Counted from the stretch's first letter, positions 1 through 11,570 are shown. The stretch is 64,000 nucleotides of DNA from Bacteriovoracaceae bacterium (GCA_947450475.1 CANFVK010000006.1:62001-126000), one strand, 5' to 3'. Notes: generated by a model not told the origin, from the letters alone. Numbers and translations are program-made.

Positions 1-504
1 TGAAGGCCCATAAATGTCGGCATCTAGTAGTCCTACTTTTTTGCCAAGATTTTTAAGTGCAAATGCCAGATTAACGGCGACTGTCGATTTTCCGACTCCG
101 CCTTTACAAGAAGAAACAGCGATAACTTTTTGGGCACCCAAAACCCTTTTTTTGCCTGCCCCTACAGGACCATGTCCTGTTTTAATTTGTGCCGTTGGTG
201 CAGGATTCGCCGGAGCTGGGGTAAACTTTTTGTCAGCTAAAATGTCTGAAGAATTTTCTGAGATTGTAAGCACTGTAACTTTTTCCGAAGGATAAAAATC
301 AGCAACTGCTTGTATGATCATCGTTTCAATCTTTCTTTTCTGATCAGGAGAAATTCCATCTCTTTTGTATTTAAATAATAGTTCGTTTTGGTCAGCTTTA
401 ACTTCGACGATCCTTCCTTCCTCCTTGAGCGTTTTTCCGTTTTGGGGATTGACGATAAGTGAAAGCAATTGGTTTATTTTTTCCAGATTTTGAGCTTCTG
501 ACAT
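1..504 (-). CDS. mrp: Mrp/ApbC-family P-loop ATPase, Fe-S cluster carrier (3' part cut by window edge)
   Basis: Reverse-strand translation from ATG at 504: [23 protein letters not shown]...[42 protein letters not shown]; deviant Walker A KGGVGKST and DADIYGPS motif. Confidence 0.9.
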   Translation of the reverse strand, partial: MSEAQNLEKINQLLSLIVNPQNGKTLKEEGRIVEVKADQNELLFKYKRDGISPDQKRKIETMIIQAVADFYPSEKVTVLTISENSSDILADKKFTPAPANPAPTAQIKTGHGPVGAGKKRVLGAQKVIAVSSCKGGVGKSTVAVNLAFALKNLGKKVGLLDADIYGPS

Positions 505-687
505 TGGGTTCTCCGTTTTCATGTATTTCCAAGAGTGTTTATACCCGAATTAAGTTCAATGATAAAGTGGGCTTTGTGATTACTCGAAGGCAAACGTCAA
601 TTAATCGTTAAGTTTTCATAATTTTATAGAATACGGTGAGTATTTATTCTAAAATAAAGGGACGCATTTATTTTTAAGGGGATACTG

Positions 688-1251
688 GTGTCTTACAGTA
701 GAAAAATTTATTTAATAAATCCAAAATTCCAAATTCGCTTTAGCGTCTATGCCTGTTTAATGGTATTTTTAACTAGTATCATTTATCCATTTTCGATCTA
801 TGAACTGATGGGCACTATCGTCGCTCACTTTTCATTAAAAAGTCCAGAAATTGCTGCCCACTATAGTGAAAAGCGTGATGCACTTATTTTATTTTTAATC
901 CTTTTGCACTTGGGTATTACAGCGCTAACCTTTTTTATTTGTATCTTTTTCTCGCATCGAATTGCCGGACCGCTCTACAAGTTGCAAAAACATTTACGCT
1001 TAATGCGTGAAGATGCTCACCCTGATAAACTTTTTTTTCGCAAGGGAGATTATTTTCAAGAATTAGCGACAGACGTCAATGATACTTTTGACCATCTTGA
1101 AGATACCTATAAAAACGACCTAGTATATCTTAGCGAAGTCACATCTTATATCAACAATCTTAGCCTAGTGGTCCCAGATGACAAAAGGGTTGTTTTAAAC
1201 GAGATCTCTTCTCGCCTATCTGCAATGCAAGATCGCTTTACCAAAAACTAG
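688..1251 (+). CDS. Two-TM membrane protein with HAMP-like segment
   Basis: 187 aa ORF, GTG start after AGGGGA; two hydrophobic helices followed by SHRIAGPLYKLQKHLRLM, HAMP-like. Confidence 0.6.
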   Translation: MSYSRKIYLINPKFQIRFSVYACLMVFLTSIIYPFSIYELMGTIVAHFSLKSPEIAAHYSEKRDALILFLILLHLGITALTFFICIFFSHRIAGPLYKLQKHLRLMREDAHPDKLFFRKGDYFQELATDVNDTFDHLEDTYKNDLVYLSEVTSYINNLSLVVPDDKRVVLNEISSRLSAMQDRFTKN

Positions 1252-1280
1252 GACTGCATGATATCTAACTGGAGGTTGAT

Positions 1281-3383
1281 TTGTTAAGGCCCTTAGCGCT
1301 CCTCATATTTCTTATCGGTTGTTTGAACCAAGCGCTAGCAACCACCAAGCTCAACTCTTCAGAAGCAGCTTGGGGTGTAGACAATCCTTTTCAGGTCGCT
1401 CCTCTTGCTCTAGACCTTAACTATGGAAAAGATATTGAATTGTTGTTTGGTGAGTTATCTAAAAATCAGCTCAAGAAAAAATCTGTAGATAATTTAAAAA
1501 AATATCAAAACAAACTTCATTCTTTTTCGGTCCTAAATACTACTTATGATCGTTTAAACAATATTTTGAAAATTAATTCACAAGATACTTTTTACAGCAG
1601 TTGCTCAATTGTTCCAAGGGTCAATGGCAGCTTTGTTGAAAGTCTTTCCACTAGGATAAATATTTCTATTGATAAGTACTGCCGGTTTTTATTTGTCAAA
1701 AGGATGGCAGAGCTTTCTGCAAATATGAATTTTTCTTCCAGAGACCTGGCTTATTTTAAAGAAGCTTCCCCATTTTTTAGCACAGGAGAAAATCAGCCTG
1801 AGTTAGTTGCACTGTTAAAGCACTTTAAGTCAAATGCTACTGAATTAGAAAAACTTTCAAATTTACTTATCGAAAAATATATCGAATTTAAAGTTAAGCC
1901 ACCTACATCCGTTTTAACTAACCTAAAAGTTAATAGCCAGTTTACTCGATTTCTTCAAAGTAATCTTGACTTAGATGACAACTCTACTTCCTTTTTTCAA
2001 GAAGAATTAATTCGTCTTACTCGAGATGCCCAAGAAGCGGCTGATCGCGCAGACCACATTTTGGCAAAATCATTGATAACCAATGCCGTTACATTTTATA
2101 ACAAGAATAAATCTTTTATTTATTCTCACCGCGCCTGGAACGGCATTATTTTAACTGGTAAAGCACTCTTTTACAAAGGACACGATAACGATGCCCTGGA
2201 CGTATTTGCGCTGGCAAGATCCATTGCAGATAAAGAAGATGTTTCTGAAAGCAATTTTTATTTGATATGGCCTCATATTATAAATCGTAATTTTCAGGCC
2301 ATTAGGGTTGTAATAGAAAAAAATAATTTTGAAAAAAATTTTGATAACTATGACTCAAAACTTCAATACTGGATTGCAATAACTTTTTTAAAAAATGGTG
2401 ACACTAAAAAAGGTCTCGCACTTTTAAACAAAATCATAATAAGTTCTCCTTATTCCTTTTATTCTATTATATCCCTCAAAGAACTCGCATCTCAAAACAA
2501 ATCTGGGCAGGTCAGTGAAGCAGACATCTTGTCGAAACTTATTTCTAAAGACGAACCCCTAGAATACCCGTTCGATAAAACAAGTTTGGAACTAAAAAAT
2601 ACTCTTCGGCGATACGCGGTTTGGAACAAATTGGGAAATGATCGTTTTGCGACACTAGAACTACGATCCATTCAATATCTATCAAAAGCTGAAACCTTTG
2701 CTGATCCTGATCTGGTTAAAACTATTTCCAATCAAGCCCATAAAGAATACTTAATTATAAATATTATTCGTCTGTTAAATGGACAAAAAAAATACGTTTC
2801 AAGTTTTAAAATTTTTCAAGACTCTCTCGACCAAAACTCATTGAGCCTAAACTATAAAATTATTAAATTTATATTTCCGCTAAATTATTTTGATCTTATA
2901 AAAAAGAATTCAGAAAATCTTGATCCTCTCATTGTCATTTCGTTGATTCGACAAGAATCAGCTTTTAATCCTGAAGCAAAGTCAGGAGTAGGCGCCAAGG
3001 GGCTTATGCAGCTCATGCCCGCAACCGCTCGACGCTTTAATCACCGGATAAAGCCGCGCCACCTTGGCAATCCAGAAGTGAATGTTGCGATTGGAACTAA
3101 ATACCTACGACAATTATTTGAACGATTTGATGGCAATCTTATTTTTGCGCTTGCCTCTTATAATGCCGGAGAGAATAGAATTGATCGCTGGAGAAAAGAA
3201 ATATTTAGAAGTAGCGATCCTCTTTCCACAATAGAGTCCATTCCCTATGAAGAAACTCGAAATTATGTAAAACTCATTTATCGAAACAATTTTTTCTATT
3301 CACTTTTATCAAACCGTTCTGTTTTTGGTACACCGTTGGAAGAAAGTTTCAAAGTTACGCTATCAACCAACTCCAAACGATAG
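1281..3383 (+). CDS. Soluble lytic murein transglycosylase (Slt70-type)
   Basis: TTG start with GGAGG upstream; signal peptide; C-terminal SLT motifs VISLIRQESAFNPEAKSGVGAKGLMQLMPATA and ALASYNAGENRIDRW. Confidence 0.88.
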   Translation: MLRPLALLIFLIGCLNQALATTKLNSSEAAWGVDNPFQVAPLALDLNYGKDIELLFGELSKNQLKKKSVDNLKKYQNKLHSFSVLNTTYDRLNNILKINSQDTFYSSCSIVPRVNGSFVESLSTRINISIDKYCRFLFVKRMAELSANMNFSSRDLAYFKEASPFFSTGENQPELVALLKHFKSNATELEKLSNLLIEKYIEFKVKPPTSVLTNLKVNSQFTRFLQSNLDLDDNSTSFFQEELIRLTRDAQEAADRADHILAKSLITNAVTFYNKNKSFIYSHRAWNGIILTGKALFYKGHDNDALDVFALARSIADKEDVSESNFYLIWPHIINRNFQAIRVVIEKNNFEKNFDNYDSKLQYWIAITFLKNGDTKKGLALLNKIIISSPYSFYSIISLKELASQNKSGQVSEADILSKLISKDEPLEYPFDKTSLELKNTLRRYAVWNKLGNDRFATLELRSIQYLSKAETFADPDLVKTISNQAHKEYLIINIIRLLNGQKKYVSSFKIFQDSLDQNSLSLNYKIIKFIFPLNYFDLIKKNSENLDPLIVISLIRQESAFNPEAKSGVGAKGLMQLMPATARRFNHRIKPRHLGNPEVNVAIGTKYLRQLFERFDGNLIFALASYNAGENRIDRWRKEIFRSSDPLSTIESIPYEETRNYVKLIYRNNFFYSLLSNRSVFGTPLEESFKVTLSTNSKR

Positions 3384-3387
3384 ATGA

Positions 3388-4497
3388 TTATACGTTAAAG
3401 CGAAAGTGCATAATATCGCCGTCTCTAACCACATAATCTTTGCCTTCAACTCTAAACTTACCAGCTTCCTTAACTTTAGCCTCAGTACCAAACTTAATAA
3501 GGTCATCGTAGTGAAATACTTCTGCTTTGATGAATCCTCTTTCAAAATCTGAGTGAATAATACCTGCACATTGTGGAGCTTTGAAGCCGTCATGAAAAGT
3601 CCATGCTCTAACTTCCTTTACTCCTGCCGTAAAATAAGTTTTTAATCCGAGCATATTGTAAGCAGCACGAGTTAATTTATCGAGTCCGGATTCTTCTATT
3701 CCGGCCGCTTCCATAAACTCTTTTTTTTCTTCTAAGGTTTCAAGTGAAGCTATTTCTGATTCTAATTTTCCACAAATTGTCATAACTTCAGAGTTTTCTT
3801 TAGCGGCATAATCCTTAACGGCTTTTACGTGATCATTGTCACTTAAATATCCGGCTTCATCGACATTACAAAGATATATTACTTTTTTCATTGTGATGAG
3901 ATTTAAGTCTGCGACAGCGTCTCTGTCTTCTTCAGATAGCGATGAGTTTCTAGCAGCAATACCACTTTCTAATTCTATTTTTAATTTTTCCAAAAGTGGC
4001 AATTGAATTTTGGCCGAAGTAAGGACATCTTTATTTTGAGACTTTAAAAGTTTCGGAATATTTTGTAATTTTTTCTCTACAACTTCTAAATCGGCAAAAG
4101 CTAATTCCAGATTAATCGTTTCAATATCATCTTTGGGATTTACTTTGCCGTGAACGTGAATAATGTCTCCATCTTCAAAACAGCGAACAACGTGCACGAT
4201 TCCATTAACGGCACGAATGTGTCCAAGAAATTGGTTTCCAAGTCCTTCACCCTTTGAAGCGCCTTTTACTAGACCAGCGATATCGACAAATTCTACCGTA
4301 GTGTAAATCATTTTCTCTGGGCCTATGATATCGCCAATTTTTTTCATGCGAGGATCATGCATGGCCACAATTCCAACATTGGGTTCAATCGTGCAAAAAG
4401 GGTAATTAGCAGCTTCGGCCGGAGCTGAAGTAATTGCTGAAAAAATAGTTGATTTACCTACGTTTGGAAGTCCGACGATTCCACAATTGAGTGCCAT
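3388..4497 (-). CDS. ychF: Redox-regulated ATPase / ribosome-binding GTPase-like YchF
   Basis: [46 protein letters not shown]-terminal TGS domain. Confidence 0.96.
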   Translation of the reverse strand: MALNCGIVGLPNVGKSTIFSAITSAPAEAANYPFCTIEPNVGIVAMHDPRMKKIGDIIGPEKMIYTTVEFVDIAGLVKGASKGEGLGNQFLGHIRAVNGIVHVVRCFEDGDIIHVHGKVNPKDDIETINLELAFADLEVVEKKLQNIPKLLKSQNKDVLTSAKIQLPLLEKLKIELESGIAARNSSLSEEDRDAVADLNLITMKKVIYLCNVDEAGYLSDNDHVKAVKDYAAKENSEVMTICGKLESEIASLETLEEKKEFMEAAGIEESGLDKLTRAAYNMLGLKTYFTAGVKEVRAWTFHDGFKAPQCAGIIHSDFERGFIKAEVFHYDDLIKFGTEAKVKEAGKFRVEGKDYVVRDGDIMHFRFNV

Positions 4498-4515
4498 TTT
4501 TTTATCCTTTTGGTA

Positions 4516-5085
4516 TTAAATAATTTTTTTCTTACTATAAATCGTTGCAGCTTTATCAAAGCCCACTTTTAAATATTCTTCAAGCGCCTTTGCCGCTCCT
4601 TTTAAATACTCTCGAAAAAAAAGAGATTCTTCTCCGGTATACCCCGAGAGAACCCAATTGGAAACATCTCCGTGAACCGGACGGCCAACCCCCAACCTTA
4701 ATCGCTTAAACTCTTGAGTTCCCAAGCTAGCGGCTATCGATTTTAGTCCATTATGGCCGGCGAGGCCGCCTCCATTTTTAAAGGCAATTGTTCCAAAAGG
4801 CAGATCAATTTCGTCATGAACAACTAAAATATCACTTACTGCGATTTTAAAAAAATTCATCATCGGCAAGACGCTTTCGCCGGATAGGTTCATATAGGTT
4901 TGTGGTTTTAAAAAATAAACTTTTTCTCCATCGACCTGAGTCGCGCTGTAGAGACCTTTATATTTTTCAATCCACTTAAGGTCATTGGCAAAGGTTAGTT
5001 CTTCAAACGCGTCCCATCCAATATTGTGTCGTGTGTGGTGATACTTGCTGCCGTAATTGCCAAGGCCTATGATTAAGCGATCCAT
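4516..5085 (-). CDS. pth: Peptidyl-tRNA hydrolase
   Basis: MDRLIIGLGNYGSKYHHTRHNIGWDAFE and GGGLAGHNGLKSI motifs. Confidence 0.95.
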   Translation of the reverse strand: MDRLIIGLGNYGSKYHHTRHNIGWDAFEELTFANDLKWIEKYKGLYSATQVDGEKVYFLKPQTYMNLSGESVLPMMNFFKIAVSDILVVHDEIDLPFGTIAFKNGGGLAGHNGLKSIAASLGTQEFKRLRLGVGRPVHGDVSNWVLSGYTGEESLFFREYLKGAAKALEEYLKVGFDKAATIYSKKKII

Positions 5086-5096
5086 CGATTTACCTT

Positions 5097-6041
5097 TTAA
5101 ATAAATAACGAACTAACTGAGTCGTTATTAAAGGTTCGATGAATGGCTTTTGCCAAAAGTTCTGCGGTTGAAAGTACTTTTATTTTAGCTGTTGCCTTGG
5201 CTTCTGCCGTAAGAGGTATAGTGTCTGTAACAATGACCCGATCAAGCTCTGAGCATCCGATAATTCTTTGAATCGCTGGCCCAGAAAAAACCGGATGAGT
5301 CGCGCAGGCATAAATTTTAGTTGCGCCATTTGCCCTTAAGGCTTTACAAGCTTCAACCAATGTTCCAGCGGTATCTATCATATCATCGATAATAATACAT
5401 TCTTTGCCATTCACATTACCGATGACATTCATGGCTTCGGCTATATTTTTTCCCGTGCGTCGCTTATCAATCATGGAAATTTCTGCATTCATTTTTTTGG
5501 CGTAGAAGCGTACTCGTTCAACTCCACCAGCGTCAGGTGAAACGAAAACTGTATTTTCATTAAAAATTTCTTTTTTGATATAATTTAAAATAACAGGTGA
5601 AGCAAAAATATTATCAAAAGGGATATTGAAAAAACCCTGAATCTGTCCAGCGTGCAGATCCATTGTGATAACTCTACTGGCGCCAGCAACCGTTAAAATA
5701 TCTGCAACTAATTTTGCCGATATGGGTGTTCGTGGAGAAGATTTTCTATCCTGACGAGCATATCCATAAAAAGGAATCACTGCTGTTATGGATGTTGCAG
5801 AAGCTCTTTTTAAGGCATCGATCATGATCAAAAGTTCCATCAAGTTATCATTTACCGGCGAGCAGGTGGATTGAATAACAAAAACATCCGCTCCTCTTAC
5901 GTGCTTTTCGATTTCACAAAAAATTTCACCATTGGCAAAACGAACCAATTGGGGATTGACCAATGGAACATCAAGATAATCTGAAATTTGATTAGATAGC
6001 GATTGGTTTGAAGACCCAGAAACCAGGACGATGCGTTTCAA
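5097..6041 (-). CDS. prs: Ribose-phosphate pyrophosphokinase
   Basis: VPLVNPQLVRFANGEIFCEI, PFYGYARQDRK, PRPP loop IIDDMIDTAGT; TTG start preceded by AGGAGG. Confidence 0.95.
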   Translation of the reverse strand: MKRIVLVSGSSNQSLSNQISDYLDVPLVNPQLVRFANGEIFCEIEKHVRGADVFVIQSTCSPVNDNLMELLIMIDALKRASATSITAVIPFYGYARQDRKSSPRTPISAKLVADILTVAGASRVITMDLHAGQIQGFFNIPFDNIFASPVILNYIKKEIFNENTVFVSPDAGGVERVRFYAKKMNAEISMIDKRRTGKNIAEAMNVIGNVNGKECIIIDDMIDTAGTLVEACKALRANGATKIYACATHPVFSGPAIQRIIGCSELDRVIVTDTIPLTAEAKATAKIKVLSTAELLAKAIHRTFNNDSVSSLFI

Positions 6042-6063
6042 GAGATCCTCCTATGAAAAAAAA

Positions 6064-6138
6064 TGGTTGGGGTGCTAGGATTCGAACCTAGGCATGGCAG
6101 AATCAAAATCTGCAGACTTACCACTTGTCGACACCCCA
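6064..6138 (-). tRNA. tRNA-Gln (anticodon TTG)
   Basis: Reverse complement TGGGGTGTCGACAAGTGGTAAGTCTGCAGATTTTGATTCTGCCATGCCTAGGTTCGAATCCTAGCACCCCAACCA folds as a cloverleaf: acceptor TGGGGTG/CACCCCA, anticodon loop with TTG, T-arm CTAGGTTCGAATCCTAG, encoded CCA. Confidence 0.95.
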
Positions 6139-6193
6139 ATACATCTAAATTGCGTCCCAACAATATAAACTTGAACCAACTTTTTTGCAAGTG

Positions 6194-8140
6194 CTAGTTG
6201 ACTAGATCACAGCCGAATTGGAAAAAACGCTTACCTCTGTCTCGATAATAATTTTGAAACACATTAAAGGCGGTGGTTGCACCGTATAAACCAAGTGATT
6301 TTGTTTTGCGCTCCCCTTCGTAACCGACCCAAACAACTGAAAGATTTTTACCATCGAACGCGACATACCAATTATCGTAGCCATTGTTGGTGGTTCCTGT
6401 TTTGCCAAAAAAATGCAATTTTTGCATCACCGCATCCACGCTATTTTCCACCGTGGTTAAATTGGGATCAGAAAGCGCATAGAGCACGCTCTGAGACAAT
6501 TCACGCTGGGAAGATTTAATTTTTTGACATTCATTTTTGATAAACAGGGCATAAATATCTCTTAACTCTGTCACACTCAACTCCATACTTCCTAAAAGTT
6601 CTGAAGGAAATTGCTTGAGTGGTTTTTTGAGTGACTTGAAATAAGGCGACATTTTTTCTTCTACCTGGTCAAAGCCTATTTCATCGGCCAAGCGAATAAC
6701 CGGTCGATTAAGAGAATGCAAGAGGGCCTCCATCAAGGTTACCTCGCTTTGAGTTGGTTGATGGGCTTCTTTAGGAGACCACTTCCCCGATGAAAGTGAG
6801 AGTTTAATTTCTTTGGTAGAAACTTTATCTGAAAGTTTTTTTCCAAACTCTTCAAAAATGCTGTAAATAATCGGCTTAATCGTACTTCCAACTTGATGCT
6901 TTTCAAGACTTAGTGCTTTTTCTTTGTTTCTTTCCACCCTTGAGTAATAGCTATACCAACTTTTACCATCAAGAGGACCAAGCATTACTTTCACCGAAAT
7001 ATCATCTACTGAATTTTTATTTTTTTTGGAAGTCGAGAATTTTTCTTCTATCTTGGACCTTATGTCTGCTACTTTTTGTATCAATACAAACTTTTCATAG
7101 TTGGCAAGTCCGGGATCATTATCACCCAAGGTTCTCCAGATAGATTGATAGTACTGATTTTTTTCATGCGTTTTTAGTTTTATTAGCCAATTGTCCCAAT
7201 CTTTATTTGACCACATAATCGAAGGATCATTGGGGATAACATTTTCACTTACTAATTTATTGTAAACTAAAAGCGTTCTTTCTTTTAAGCGCGCACCTTG
7301 TTTAATGGGGGAAAAATAGCTTGGCCCCTTTAAAAGACTGATGAGAATTGCGCCCTCATAAGCGCTTATATCAGCAGGTTTTTTTCCAAAATAAAACAGC
7401 GAGGCTCCAAGAATACCTTTGATTTTAATTCCCTGCAAAGCGCCCCAATAAACCTCGTTGAGATATGCCTCTAAAATTTTTTCTTTGGGAAAGCGTGATT
7501 CAATATAAATTGAAATAATAACTTCTTTGAGTTTGCGAGTAAGTGTTTTTTCATTGGTAAAAAAAAGATTTTTCACCAACTGCTGCGAAATAGTTGAACC
7601 ACCTTGTTCAAATCTCATCTTGCGCACATTGGTTACAAAAGCTCGGAAAATTGATTTAAAATCTATGCCAAAATGTTTCAAATATCGCTGATCTTCAACT
7701 CCAATTAACCCTTTCCAAAAAATTGAGGGTATATAGTCAAAGGATACATAATGTTGATAGCAATAAAGTTCTGCGCATTCATTGGCCAATAAGTTTTTTA
7801 TTTCTATCGATCTATTAACTTGCAATAATCCAGGAACTTCTTCTAGCTCGTAGAGATCTTTATCTGCTTTTTTTTGTCCTAGAAAATCTTCCAAAGATGC
7901 TCGCTCCGCCGAAAATAAATAAAAGCTTTGCAATTCTTCCTTTTTAACGACCGACCCCTCTTCAAAAGTGATGTTGGGAAAAATGGTGGTGTAAGGGTCT
8001 ATATCTCGCTTGGTTTTCTCTTCCAGCGCCGAAAGTGAGGTTTCAGCTATGGTCCATCTAACAAAAACAAATAAGCTTACGCCAAACAAGACCAACCCGA
8101 TTGCGGTGAATTTAAATATGCGAATTGCCCATTGCTTCAT
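6194..8140 (-). CDS. Class A penicillin-binding protein (GT51 glycosyltransferase / transpeptidase)
   Basis: GT51 motif RFEQGGSTISQQLVKNLFF; transpeptidase STIK, SLN and KTGT motifs (HQVGSTIKP, HSLNRPV, FGKTGTTNNGYDNWYVAF). Confidence 0.92.
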   Translation of the reverse strand: MKQWAIRIFKFTAIGLVLFGVSLFVFVRWTIAETSLSALEEKTKRDIDPYTTIFPNITFEEGSVVKKEELQSFYLFSAERASLEDFLGQKKADKDLYELEEVPGLLQVNRSIEIKNLLANECAELYCYQHYVSFDYIPSIFWKGLIGVEDQRYLKHFGIDFKSIFRAFVTNVRKMRFEQGGSTISQQLVKNLFFTNEKTLTRKLKEVIISIYIESRFPKEKILEAYLNEVYWGALQGIKIKGILGASLFYFGKKPADISAYEGAILISLLKGPSYFSPIKQGARLKERTLLVYNKLVSENVIPNDPSIMWSNKDWDNWLIKLKTHEKNQYYQSIWRTLGDNDPGLANYEKFVLIQKVADIRSKIEEKFSTSKKNKNSVDDISVKVMLGPLDGKSWYSYYSRVERNKEKALSLEKHQVGSTIKPIIYSIFEEFGKKLSDKVSTKEIKLSLSSGKWSPKEAHQPTQSEVTLMEALLHSLNRPVIRLADEIGFDQVEEKMSPYFKSLKKPLKQFPSELLGSMELSVTELRDIYALFIKNECQKIKSSQRELSQSVLYALSDPNLTTVENSVDAVMQKLHFFGKTGTTNNGYDNWYVAFDGKNLSVVWVGYEGERKTKSLGLYGATTAFNVFQNYYRDRGKRFFQFGCDLVN

Positions 8141-8245
8141 TTCAATTTACTTGTTTTGTGTTTTTGACTTAATTACCCTCATTTCATATAGTATTTTAAG
8201 ATCTTTTTCCAATAATTAATGTTCTTTTTTGCGGAGTATTTTTTT

Positions 8246-9694
8246 ATGCCTAAACACTTGTCCAAAATAGTTGCGACTACCGCTTTCGCCCTTATACCCT
8301 TTGTGGCTTCTGCCCTTCCAATCGACTGGCATGGCTCTTTTGGAGTAGATACAACTCTAGTCAGTGATTTTAGAAGAGTAAGCAATAAAAGCGTCAATAG
8401 TGTGAGTGATCATTCCCAAGAGGTAGCTGTCGCGCCCGGCGAGAAATCGAGTCTTTCTTGGCAAAGTTATGTTTTTAGATTAGCTCCAAGTATTGTCATT
8501 AACGATGCTGCTACTTTTTTTGGAGAACTCACCACCGGTTACGCCAATGGAGGCTTCTTGGGTGACAGTCCTCAACTAAGTCAGACCAATGTTAACGGTG
8601 CGGGACTTTTTTATCACAACCAGGCAGCTGGCCAAAGCTTAAATGTTAGAAAAGCTTATCTAGAAATTTATTCTGATACTGCTACTTATTTAGTTGGTCG
8701 CCATAGCTATGACTGGGCACTTGGTGCCATTTACAATAATGGCAATGAGACTTGGGACCGCCATGCTAGTTCGCGCGATGGAATCACCATGAAGCTTAAA
8801 GTTGGCAATTTTCATTTGACTCCATTTTGGTCAAAAACCTCAAATCCTGGCTTCACCGATGCATCCAATGCTAAAGAATACGGAACAGGTCTTCTATACG
8901 ATAATCCTGAGCGCGATATTGCCTTTGGATTGCTTTATGGAAAAAAATCCAATGGTGCCAACGACACTTTTTACAAAACTTCAATCAACACAGCAAATGT
9001 AAATCTCGGCGAAAATAAAATCACAGTAACCGATTTGTACTTAAAGAAAATTTTTGGCAAGTTTGATTTTGCCGCTGAAATTCCACTTATGTCGGGTGAA
9101 TTGGGAACAACCGTTACCGGTGGTACTAGCACCACTTATTCGGCCAAAGCCTTCTTACTTCAGGCCAATTACAAAATGACTGACACCTGGAACTTGGGAG
9201 TAGACGCCGGACAAGTTAGCGGACATGACGGAAGTGGCGGAAAATTTTCGGCACTTTATTTAAATCCAAATTTTCAAGTAGCAAATCTTTTGTTTCGCTA
9301 TAATCTCAACGCAGTTGCCGATAGCACTCAAAGCATCTATGACTCATACATTACCAATGCTCGCTATCTTAAATTAAAATCCACTTATGCTTCTGAGAAA
9401 TGGACTTTTGACTCGGCAATCATTTATGCGATGGCGCTAGAAGTGGCCAAGGCCCAGGTTAGTTCTTATAACCACACTAAAGATAAAATTTTTACGGCAG
9501 CATTTAATCAATCTGACAGCCTTGGAACTGAGGTGGATTTCAACGGAAAATACCAATGGAATAAAGAAATTTCGATTGGAACTGGATTGGGCTATTTATT
9601 TACCGGTGACTATTTTGGTTTTACCGATACTGCGACACCTAACAAAGTCAAAAACTCACTTTTGCTTCAAGTTAACACCGCCGTTAGCTTTTAG
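8246..9694 (+). CDS. Predicted outer-membrane beta-barrel protein
   Basis: Signal peptide MPKHLSKIVATTAFALIPFVASA; alternating amphipathic strands; C-terminal ...LLLQVNTAVSF ending in Phe. Confidence 0.65.
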   Translation: MPKHLSKIVATTAFALIPFVASALPIDWHGSFGVDTTLVSDFRRVSNKSVNSVSDHSQEVAVAPGEKSSLSWQSYVFRLAPSIVINDAATFFGELTTGYANGGFLGDSPQLSQTNVNGAGLFYHNQAAGQSLNVRKAYLEIYSDTATYLVGRHSYDWALGAIYNNGNETWDRHASSRDGITMKLKVGNFHLTPFWSKTSNPGFTDASNAKEYGTGLLYDNPERDIAFGLLYGKKSNGANDTFYKTSINTANVNLGENKITVTDLYLKKIFGKFDFAAEIPLMSGELGTTVTGGTSTTYSAKAFLLQANYKMTDTWNLGVDAGQVSGHDGSGGKFSALYLNPNFQVANLLFRYNLNAVADSTQSIYDSYITNARYLKLKSTYASEKWTFDSAIIYAMALEVAKAQVSSYNHTKDKIFTAAFNQSDSLGTEVDFNGKYQWNKEISIGTGLGYLFTGDYFGFTDTATPNKVKNSLLLQVNTAVSF

Positions 9695-9725
9695 TTGATC
9701 AAAACCATCACTTAATTGTTTTTTC

Positions 9726-9755
9726 ATGCCCGACCTTTAGGTCGGGCATTTTTTT
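9726..9755 (+). terminator. Rho-independent terminator
   Basis: ATGCCCGACC-TTTA-GGTCGGGCAT followed by a T-tract, downstream of the beta-barrel gene. Confidence 0.9.
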
Positions 9756-9862
9756 AACAAACCAAACGGCTCAATCACTTTTTTGAATTTTTCATTGATT
9801 TTTATTTTAAATTTTTCAATTGCACTTAAAATAAGTCATGTCATTTATTGGAGACTTTATTT

Positions 9863-11560
9863 ATGTTTAATCAGTTGTCTTTTCAACGCAAAGTTATTTT
9901 TATTGTCGCTATTTCCTGCTTAATAAGCGCTGGATTTGCAACTTTTGTTTCTGTCTATTTTTCTTCGCAAGACTTAGACAAAGGAATTGAAGAAAAAGCT
10001 CTTACTATTCATTCACGTCTGGAGGCGGCAACTGATTATGTAGCCAATCAAAACGGGCTAACTCCGATTATTGAAAAATTAAAAACTAAATATAAAATTG
10101 CAGGAGATCAACATCCTGAAAAAAACATCACAGCAACTGAAAGACTTGATGTTTTAAAGCAAGTTCCTATTTTTGCGGCAATGAAAATTGGTGCCAAAAA
10201 TGCGGATCAGGAGCATTATAAGTTTCGGGTTTTTTCAGATGAGCCGCGAAATAAAGACAATATGGCAACCCCTGTGGAGAGGGCGATTTTCGATCAGTTC
10301 CTTCGCAACGCAGACTTGAAAAAAATTACTCAAAAAACTGATTCGATCATCACTGTTTATAAACCCGTTTATTTAAAAGAAAGCCAAGGCTGTCTAAATT
10401 GTCATGGCGATCCAGTCACTTCCCCCTGGGGCAATGGTTTAGATATCATTGGCCACAAGATGGAGAATTGGAAAGATGGCAAACTTCATGGTGTCTTTGC
10501 GGTATCAACAAATGTTGCAGAAATTAAAATTGAACGCGATGTATCCGGTCACATTCGCAACACCATCATGCTAGGACTGCTCCCTATTGTTTTTGCCGTT
10601 GGAGTAGCTTATTTTTTAATGAAGCAGCCTCTTGGACGCCTCGATGATCTCTCTTCACTTTTAACTAACGTTAGTGAGAAAGTTGCGATTACTGCCCGAC
10701 AAATGAGTGATAATTCATCAAGCCTGTCTCAATCGACTATCGAGCAAACTGCTTCTTTACAAGAGACCGCCGCCTCACTTGAAGAAATTGGCGCCATGGT
10801 AAAAAAGACTTCTGATAACGCTAGCCTCACCACCAGGGCTTCGAATAAATCTCAAGAAAAAGCCAACCAAGGCAATATTGTGGTAGAAAAAATGATTCAT
10901 TCTATGGATGAGATCAATTTGTCTAATCAAAATATTATGAATGAGATTAAAAAGAGTAATCAGCAATTTTTAGAAATCGTAACTGTTATTCATGAAATTG
11001 GAAATAAAACGAAAGTGATCAACGACATCGTTTTTCAAACAAAACTACTTTCTTTCAATGCTTCTGTTGAAGCCGCCCGCGCTGGAGAACAAGGTAAAGG
11101 CTTTGCGGTTGTCGCTGAAGAGGTTGGGAACCTCGCGCAAATGAGTGGTACGGCCGCTACTGAAATTTCTGCGATGCTCGAAGAAAGTACCCATCGAGTT
11201 GAAAAAATAGTTAATCAAACCAAGGAAAAAGTTGAAAATCTTATGTCTGAAGGAAATGAAAAAGTAAGTCACGGAGTTAAAATTGCCCAAGAGTGTGGAG
11301 ACGTCTTGCGAGAAATTGTCGTCAACGTTTCAACCTCAGCGCAAATGGCGGGAGAGATCTCCAATGCCAGTGCAGAACAAACGCAAGGAATAAGTGAAAT
11401 ATCCAAAGCACTTAATCAACTTGACGTCGTCACTCATGACAATTCACAAACCTCACAAGAACTCTCGCAAGTTGCAGAAGGATTAAACACCGAAGCTGAA
11501 AGACTTGAGGGAGCAGTTAGGGAATTGCTCGAAACAATCGAAGGTAAAAAGAACACCTAG
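9863..11560 (+). CDS. Methyl-accepting chemotaxis protein with periplasmic CxxCH (DUF3365/Tll0287-like) sensor domain
   Basis: TM1, periplasmic region with [19 protein letters not shown]2, cytoplasmic hairpin [32 protein letters not shown] 9863 with GGAGA upstream. Confidence 0.88.
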   Translation: MFNQLSFQRKVIFIVAISCLISAGFATFVSVYFSSQDLDKGIEEKALTIHSRLEAATDYVANQNGLTPIIEKLKTKYKIAGDQHPEKNITATERLDVLKQVPIFAAMKIGAKNADQEHYKFRVFSDEPRNKDNMATPVERAIFDQFLRNADLKKITQKTDSIITVYKPVYLKESQGCLNCHGDPVTSPWGNGLDIIGHKMENWKDGKLHGVFAVSTNVAEIKIERDVSGHIRNTIMLGLLPIVFAVGVAYFLMKQPLGRLDDLSSLLTNVSEKVAITARQMSDNSSSLSQSTIEQTASLQETAASLEEIGAMVKKTSDNASLTTRASNKSQEKANQGNIVVEKMIHSMDEINLSNQNIMNEIKKSNQQFLEIVTVIHEIGNKTKVINDIVFQTKLLSFNASVEAARAGEQGKGFAVVAEEVGNLAQMSGTAATEISAMLEESTHRVEKIVNQTKEKVENLMSEGNEKVSHGVKIAQECGDVLREIVVNVSTSAQMAGEISNASAEQTQGISEISKALNQLDVVTHDNSQTSQELSQVAEGLNTEAERLEGAVRELLETIEGKKNT

Positions 11561-11570
11561 GTTAACATAA

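Noticed and set aside
14-295. 93-aa plus-strand ORF
   Set aside because: Lies antisense to the well-supported mrp coding sequence; translation has no recognisable features.
5086-5096. Absence of rplY (L25/Ctc) between prs and pth
   Set aside because: The gene often sits here in other bacteria, but it may be elsewhere in the genome; absence cannot be judged from this window.
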